Source of the DNA: Cellvibrionaceae bacterium
GTDB taxonomy: Bacteria; Pseudomonadota; Gammaproteobacteria; Pseudomonadales; Cellvibrionaceae
NCBI GenBank assembly: GCA_025800435.1
Contig: JAOXRV010000324.1
Span: 1 to 11,396 of the forward strand
Length of the DNA: 11,396 bases
Reading direction: 5' to 3'
The notes beneath the pieces are model-generated. The model did not search any database. It was not told the origin of the DNA and saw nothing but the letters and a program-made list of their open reading frames with translations. The position numbers and the translations under genes are program-made. This document shows, piece by piece, positions 7,023 to 11,396 of this stretch. Positions within the stretch are counted from its first letter, which is position 1, and each line of letters opens with the position of its first letter.

Positions 7023-7045
7023 GCGCAATAGGGGGCCAGCAAGCT

Positions 7046-7065
7046 AAAAAACCAGGGCACACCTG
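7046..7065 (-). terminator. Weak candidate terminator after the TPR/GGDEF gene
   Basis: Transcript CAGG, 5-nt loop, CCTG, then G and a run of six U (plus-strand A-tract 7046-7051). The stem is only 4 bp, so termination would be weak. A second A-tract (7066-7071) precedes it, making the near-repeat AAAAAACC at 7046-7053 and 7066-7073. Some read-through into tkt is likely. Confidence 0.3.
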
Positions 7066-7091
7066 AAAAAACCGGCGATGCTCTGAGCCCT

Positions 7092-8996
7092 CTAGCTGGG
7101 CGGCTGACAAATGATGGCGCCCGGCCCTTGCGCCTGCGCCAGGGCCTGCTCCGCCCGGGCTACCATCACCTCTAGGCTGGCACCGTCTTCACCGCCCAGC
7201 ACCATGCCGGCGCTGACACTCAGGGGCCGACGCTGGCTCAGTTCGAGCTCGGCCAGGGCCGAGCTCAAGCGCTGGATCACCGCCTCGCCATCGGCCAGAT
7301 TGGCCTCTTCGACTACCAGCAGAAACTTGTCTTCATCCAGGCGCCCTATCATATCCCGCTGGCGCAGGCTCTGGCGCCCCAGCAGCGCCACAGCAGTGGC
7401 CACTTCATCGGCGAAAGCCTGGCCCAATTCCTGCCGCAACTGGGCGAAACTGTCGATATCGAGCCTTATTAACACGAATTTGCTCAAGCCATCCGCCAGG
7501 GCTTTGCGCACCTGAGGGTAAAACACGCCCTGCTCAAACACGCCAGTCAAGCTGCTAAACTGGGTACTTTTACTGTAGCGCCGGCGCTGGCATAGCAGCA
7601 GCGCAATGATCAGAGCAGCCAGGGCCAATAGGGCCGATACTAACAACATTCGATTTTTGGCCAGCAGGGTTTCGCGCTGTTGCGCCTGTAAACTGGCGCC
7701 TTTAGCGCTTACATCTTGTTGCAGCCAGCGATTTTGCAGCAGGGTGATATCCGATTCCAGCCGGGCCCGCTCAAGCTCTGCACGAGCGTAGCGCTTGCCC
7801 CGCTGCCACTGTTCAAACTCGCTAAAGGTTTTTTGCTCCAACACAAAGGCCGCTTCGGGCTGGCCAGCAGCAGCCAATAGCTTAGCCCTGAGTCTAAGCA
7901 CACTGTATTTGCGTTGGGACATAGCCGCCTGCTCAAACCCCGGCAACAGCTCGTCCAGCACACTCAAAGCCATTTGCACCCGGCCTTCATGGGCGAGCTG
8001 CTGCGCCTTAAACACAATAAAGTTTTCCCGCAATATGGCATCGTCACTGATGTTGGATATGGCCTGTGCCTGTTGGTAATAGGCCGCTGCGTTTTCGCCC
8101 TGTTCCAACTGCGAGCGTCCCAGGGAGGTATAAATGTTAAGCAGCATTTCACCGTGATCGGGGTTGGACGGGCTCAGCTCAGCCAGAATATCCAGCAGTA
8201 TCTTATTGGAATCGGCATGCTCCCGGGCATCTCGATGTAATTTGGCCAGATACAGGCTGTCCATGCGGCGGCGATAGTGATCGCCCAGCTCGGTCTCAAT
8301 CGCGATTGCCTGCTGCAGGTGCTCAATCGCTTTTTTGTGATCGCCTACAGCCTGATAGTTAATCGCCATACCGTAGGCCAGGTCGGCCTTGTTCAGTGCC
8401 AATTGCCTGGGGTCATCTGGCTGGTACACGCCGCTATCCAATAACTCGCCCAGTGTGCGATAGCGGGCCATGGACTCTAGCACTCTGTCTTCTAGAGAAT
8501 CGAGATCTGCCAGCGCCAAATTGCAATCGACCAAAAAACTATAGTTGGCGACTCGCTCGGCGAGCTGGCAGCTTTGGCTATAAGCGGCGCGGGCGGCTTG
8601 CAGATCGCCCCGAAGGCGCTCGACAAAACCCATTTGCAAGCGCAGGTGCATTTGTTCGGGCAGGCCCAGGCTTTGTTGTTGATGAAGGTTTTGAATGGCG
8701 CGCGATTGAGCCAGGGCCTGCTCGGAATCACCCCGATAAAGGTGCACATAGTGCCAAAAGAACCGCAGTCGTACCTCGGTGGCCGTATCATAGACCGAGA
8801 AGTCACGGCCATAGGATTCCAGCTCGGACAAAAATTCACTCGGTGGCGCCGTCAACTTATAGAGATCGTACTGCTCTAAGACCATCTCTGCGCGCAGAGG
8901 GGGACAAACACTGACTAGACCCAAACAGCACAGGGCCACAAATCGCAAACTACCACTACCTAAAGCCACCGCCAAAATCCATTTATGGTCATCCAT
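7092..8996 (-). CDS. TPR-rich membrane protein with degenerate GGDEF domain (possible c-di-GMP receptor)
   Basis: 634 residues from the ATG at 8996; an in-frame GTG at 9008 is the alternative. Neither start has a clear ribosome binding site. Order: a hydrophobic signal-like segment (about 7-36), a long helical region of tetratricopeptide-like repeats (about 60-395), a charged coiled-coil-like helix (about 398-445), one membrane segment (about 450-469), then a cytoplasmic GGDEF-fold domain (about 480-620). The layout implies a periplasmic TPR sensor joined to a cytoplasmic output. The signature is DEDKF (554-558) instead of GGDEF. The usual guanine-contacting Asn is Arg521 and the Lys of the DxDxFK motif is Ala518, while Asp513 and Asp530 remain. 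Cyclase activity is therefore unlikely. RxxD (545-548) sits exactly five residues before the signature, as in the inhibitory c-di-GMP site, so the protein may bind c-di-GMP. The ligand of the TPR part is unknown. It has its own promoter and precedes tkt by 170 nt. Confidence 0.85.
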   Translation of the reverse strand: MDDHKWILAVALGSGSLRFVALCCLGLVSVCPPLRAEMVLEQYDLYKLTAPPSEFLSELESYGRDFSVYDTATEVRLRFFWHYVHLYRGDSEQALAQSRAIQNLHQQQSLGLPEQMHLRLQMGFVERLRGDLQAARAAYSQSCQLAERVANYSFLVDCNLALADLDSLEDRVLESMARYRTLGELLDSGVYQPDDPRQLALNKADLAYGMAINYQAVGDHKKAIEHLQQAIAIETELGDHYRRRMDSLYLAKLHRDAREHADSNKILLDILAELSPSNPDHGEMLLNIYTSLGRSQLEQGENAAAYYQQAQAISNISDDAILRENFIVFKAQQLAHEGRVQMALSVLDELLPGFEQAAMSQRKYSVLRLRAKLLAAAGQPEAAFVLEQKTFSEFEQWQRGKRYARAELERARLESDITLLQNRWLQQDVSAKGASLQAQQRETLLAKNRMLLVSALLALAALIIALLLCQRRRYSKSTQFSSLTGVFEQGVFYPQVRKALADGLSKFVLIRLDIDSFAQLRQELGQAFADEVATAVALLGRQSLRQRDMIGRLDEDKFLLVVEEANLADGEAVIQRLSSALAELELSQRRPLSVSAGMVLGGEDGASLEVMVARAEQALAQAQGPGAIICQPPS

Positions 8997-9042
8997 GTTA
9001 GTGTGCACTAGATTTGGCTGGGGTTGAAAGAATTATTTTTTC

Positions 9043-9060
9043 TTATAAACGTATTTATAA
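9043..9060. repeat. AT-rich palindrome on the -10 of the TPR/GGDEF promoter
   Basis: TTATAAACGTATTTATAA: 7-bp arms TTATAAA and TTTATAA around CGTA. It contains the whole -10 hexamer (9054-9059) and the expected start point near 9047. The position is that of a repressor operator. AT palindromes also arise by chance in promoters. Confidence 0.4.
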
Positions 9061-9082
9061 AGAACTATTCGGTCAATAGCAA
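9054..9082 (-). promoter_or_regulatory. Sigma70-type promoter of the TPR/GGDEF gene
   Basis: TTGCTA (9077-9082) as -35 (4 of 6 to consensus), a 17-nt spacer and TATAAA (9054-9059) as -10 (5 of 6). The -35 starts 12 nt past the stop codon of the upstream M16 gene. The predicted start near 9047 gives a leader of about 50 nt. This is the best promoter match in the window, and it suggests that the TPR/GGDEF gene is transcribed separately from the peptidase pair. Confidence 0.6.
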
Positions 9083-9084
9083 TT

Positions 9085-9107
9085 ACTTGCCCCTTAGCGA
9101 GGCAAGT
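9085..9107 (-). repeat. Stem-loop over the stop codon of the second M16 gene
   Basis: ACTTGCC (9085-9091) and GGCAAGT (9101-9107) form a 7-bp stem with a 9-nt loop holding the TAA stop (9094-9096). The bases that follow in the transcript are not U-rich, so it is not a standard terminator. It may protect the mRNA end or cause weak pausing. Confidence 0.35.
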
Positions 9108-10476
9108 TGACCGTACTGATATCCACTTCGCGCACACGACCATAGCGCTTTGCGCCCTCACGCAGTAGATCCGCTTTGCCAATCAGCACAAACTGCAGGT
9201 TTTCTCGGGGAAAATGATCGGCCACCAATTTGTCTACGCTGTGCGGGCTCAGACTGTCGACCCTGGCTTCAAACTGGTTGATAAAATCATCCCCCATACC
9301 CTGTACCCAGAGATAAGCCAATAAGCGCGCCAACTGCCCCGGGGTTTCGTAACGGGGCGGAAAGCGCCCTTTGACATAGGCTTTGGCGGAATCTAAAGAC
9401 GGCTCGTCAAAGCCCTTTTGCCACAGCCGCTGATAGGTTTTCAGGGCCAGATCAATGGCCTCGAAACTGGTCTCATTTTTGGTGTAGCTACTAATTGCAA
9501 AGTGACCGCCCTGAGTCAGGGGTGAAAAGTGGCTGCGCGCTCCATAAGACAAACCGGAATCGGTACGCAGGGCCTCGTTTAACCAGGAGGTAAAACGGCC
9601 GCCCAGCAGAGTATTGACTACCTGCACTGCGGTGCGATCTGGGTCGGCCGCGGCAATGCCGGCGCCGCCGATATAAAACGTGGTTTCAGTCGCATCGGCT
9701 TTATCAACCAGCAACACTTGCGGCTCTGCCGGCAGCGGTGGCTTGGCCAATACAGCGGCGGGCTGGGCCTGCCCCTGCCAACTGCCAAAGTGGGCCGCCA
9801 GTTTTTTGCGCCACTGTTGAGGGTCGATATCGCCCACCACAATTAGGGCGCTGTTGTCCGGGCTAAGCTTGCGCTGATAAAAATTCAACAACTGTTGGCG
9901 CTGCAATTTTGCCAGCGAGCTTTCATTGCCGCTAACACTGTTGGCATAGGGGTGGGCGCCATAGCGCAGCTGACGGAACAAGTCAGGCATCATCGCTCGG
10001 GGCCGCTCGCGTTTTTGCTTTGCCACACTAATTTGTCGCTGGCGATATTTGTCAAACTCCGCCTTCGGGAAGCTGGGCTGCCGAATTATTTTTTGCAACA
10101 GCGCCAGCACCGGCTCGCTATCCTCAGCCATAAACGACAGGCTGAGTTGCAACGACTCCAAATTGGCCTGAGTGTCTAACTCGGCGCCGTAGTTGGCCAG
10201 GGTATTTTCGATGGCCTGCTTGCTCAGCCCGGCCGCACCCAGTTTTAAACTGGCCAAAGTCGTCGCCGCCAGGCCCTGGGCCGCGCCATCATCGACCGCC
10301 CCCGCCTTGACCGCCCAGACCACATTCACCAGGGGCACTTCATCTTGGCGCATTAAAATTATTTCAAGCCCATTGCTTAGGGTATAGCGTTCATAGCTGG
10401 GCAACACAAAGGCGGCCCTGGCCATCAGCGGCAAAGCCAAGCCCAATAACAATACACTTCGGCTGATTAGCGACAT
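9094..10476 (-). CDS. M16-family (insulinase-like) periplasmic protein lacking the zinc motif
   Basis: 460 residues with a clear signal peptide (1-21, hydrophobic core LLLGLALPL, cleavage after ARA), so it should act in the periplasm. It has two M16 half-domains: one beginning 'YTLSNGLEIILMRQDEVPLV', and a C-terminal half with 'LLGGRFTSWLNEALRTDSGL' (290-309) followed by YGARS. The inner segment 'FYQRKLSPDNSALIVVGDI' is also typical of the family. Where active members have HxxEH this protein reads 'AAQGLAATTLASLKLG' (65-80), with no His or Glu, so it cannot bind catalytic zinc. By analogy with mitochondrial processing peptidase alpha/beta and PqqF/G-like pairs, it is probably the non-catalytic partner of the gene just upstream. 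Its ATG overlaps that gene's TAA by one base (TAATG) and has GAGGGAG 7 nt upstream (10484-10490), indicating translational coupling. Substrates are unknown. Confidence 0.92.
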   Translation of the reverse strand: MSLISRSVLLLGLALPLMARAAFVLPSYERYTLSNGLEIILMRQDEVPLVNVVWAVKAGAVDDGAAQGLAATTLASLKLGAAGLSKQAIENTLANYGAELDTQANLESLQLSLSFMAEDSEPVLALLQKIIRQPSFPKAEFDKYRQRQISVAKQKRERPRAMMPDLFRQLRYGAHPYANSVSGNESSLAKLQRQQLLNFYQRKLSPDNSALIVVGDIDPQQWRKKLAAHFGSWQGQAQPAAVLAKPPLPAEPQVLLVDKADATETTFYIGGAGIAAADPDRTAVQVVNTLLGGRFTSWLNEALRTDSGLSYGARSHFSPLTQGGHFAISSYTKNETSFEAIDLALKTYQRLWQKGFDEPSLDSAKAYVKGRFPPRYETPGQLARLLAYLWVQGMGDDFINQFEARVDSLSPHSVDKLVADHFPRENLQFVLIGKADLLREGAKRYGRVREVDISTVNLPR

Positions 10477-11396
10477 TAGCGATCTCCCTCACGGCTGTCC
10501 ACGGCACTGTCTAAAACCACCACACTGCGATTGGCGCGGCGCAAATACTCAGCGGCCACCCGCTGCACATCGGCCGCACTGATCTTGGCCATAGCATCAG
10601 CGGCGCCAAATAGCTTGCGATAATCGCCGTGGTAAGTGGCGTAACTGCCAAGGGTATCGGCCTTGCCATTAATAGTGGCCAAGCCGCGATAAAAATCTAC
10701 CCGAGCCTGTTTTTTGACTCGATCCAACTCTGCCTGACTGGGCGCTTCAATTGCGATGCGATTTAGCTCGGCGATAATGGTCCGTTCCAGCTCAGCGGCA
10801 GTGACACCGCTGGCGGCGCGGGCATAAATATAAAATAAATTTGGATCAATCGATTCGGGCAAGTAGGCCCAGGTCTCGGTGGCCAACTGGCCATCGATCA
10901 GGGCTCGCTCCAGCCGGGCACTATCGGTGCCGCTTAAAATAGCCGACAGCATGGCCAGGGGATAGTAATCTTGGTGCCGGGTGTTGGGCACGTGAAACCC
11001 CATCATAATATTGGGCGCGCTGACCGAGGCCTTGTGCACATAGCTGCGGCGCTCACCTTTTTGCTGGGGCTCAATCGTGCGTACTGGCTCGGGGGCCGGC
11101 TGCGCCGCAATTGGCTCAAAATATTTTTTTGCCAGGGCCTGAACATTAGCGAGCTGCACATCCCCCACTATCACCACCAAAGCATTATTGGGGGCGTAAT
11201 AGCGGCGGTGAAAATCCTGCAAGTCTTGCAGTGTCCAGCGGTCGATATCCGACTGATGACCAATCACCGGCCAGCTATAGGGATGGGCCCTAAAACCGAT
11301 ACCTTTTAACTCCATCATCATCAAGCGCACATTGGAATTTTCGAAACCGGTGCTGCGCTCAGAGGTCACTACGCCGCGCTCGCTCTCGACCACCTC
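10476..11396 (-). CDS. M16-family zinc peptidase, C-terminal part (cut by right edge)
   Basis: 306 residues are visible, in frame up to the window end, so the true start and the HxxEH zinc site lie outside. The first visible residues, 'EVVESERGVVTSER', match the helix after the zinc motif that supplies the third metal ligand Glu in M16 enzymes. Next come 'GIGFRAHPYSWPVIG' and 'YYAPNNALVVIVGDV', standard motifs of the catalytic half-domain, then a second half-domain from about residue 125, with 'MLSAILSGTDSARLERALID' marking the family fold. A GTG at 11393 is only an internal Val codon and should not be taken as the start. This is likely the catalytic subunit of a heterodimer with the downstream gene, but the zinc motif must be confirmed in the flanking sequence. 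Confidence 0.9.
   Translation of the reverse strand, partial: EVVESERGVVTSERSTGFENSNVRLMMMELKGIGFRAHPYSWPVIGHQSDIDRWTLQDLQDFHRRYYAPNNALVVIVGDVQLANVQALAKKYFEPIAAQPAPEPVRTIEPQQKGERRSYVHKASVSAPNIMMGFHVPNTRHQDYYPLAMLSAILSGTDSARLERALIDGQLATETWAYLPESIDPNLFYIYARAASGVTAAELERTIIAELNRIAIEAPSQAELDRVKKQARVDFYRGLATINGKADTLGSYATYHGDYRKLFGAADAMAKISAADVQRVAAEYLRRANRSVVVLDSAVDSREGDR

Noticed and set aside
7046..7073. Insertion-site or mobile-element target duplication from the repeated AAAAAACC
   Set aside because: The two copies flank only 12 bp and one forms the U-run of a weak hairpin. There are no inverted repeats or transposase traces.
6922..7110. 63-codon N-terminal extension of transketolase
   Set aside because: The frame is open but shows no domain and overlaps the end of the preceding gene. 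A good AGGAG precedes the ATG at 6921, and the shorter protein matches known transketolase length.

Overview
The window reads as a stretch of a gammaproteobacterial chromosome, moderately GC-rich, with every supported gene on the minus strand. I describe it right to left, in the direction of transcription. The best taxonomic clue is the order transketolase, erythrose-4-phosphate dehydrogenase, phosphoglycerate kinase, class II aldolase. This is the classic central-carbon cluster of Pseudomonas and related Gammaproteobacteria. A finer placement cannot be made from the sequence alone.

Layout. 11396-9094: two tandem M16 (insulinase-type) peptidase-family genes overlapping by one base. The first is cut by the window edge. 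The second has a signal peptide but no zinc-binding HxxEH motif, so the pair looks like a catalytic plus non-catalytic periplasmic heterodimer. 9082-7092: behind a good sigma70-type promoter lies a gene for a TPR-rich, membrane-anchored protein ending in a degenerate GGDEF domain. Its cyclase residues are lost, but an RxxD I-site is kept at the canonical spacing. 7022-1523: the metabolic operon tkt-epd-pgk-fba, closed by a strong intrinsic terminator after fba. 1346-1: the N-terminal 448 residues of a large Ig-like-repeat surface protein or adhesin, running off the left edge. This frame has no stop inside the window and is easily missed.

How the genes work together. Transketolase connects the pentose phosphate pathway with glycolysis and produces or consumes erythrose-4-phosphate. 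Epd oxidises that sugar for pyridoxal-phosphate synthesis. Pgk and Fba are lower and upper glycolytic/gluconeogenic steps. The TPR/degenerate-GGDEF protein and the Ig-like adhesin flank this housekeeping block. A c-di-GMP/adhesion link between them is only a hypothesis.

No RNA genes, mobile elements, CRISPR arrays or att sites were seen, and no gene-free gap exceeds about 240 bases. The most interesting non-coding signals are crossing complementary segments that can sequester the adhesin ribosome binding site, palindromes on the -10 regions of two predicted promoters, and a 10-bp direct repeat with a 21-bp period between epd and pgk. The window is mostly ordinary, and I do not claim a wholly new system.
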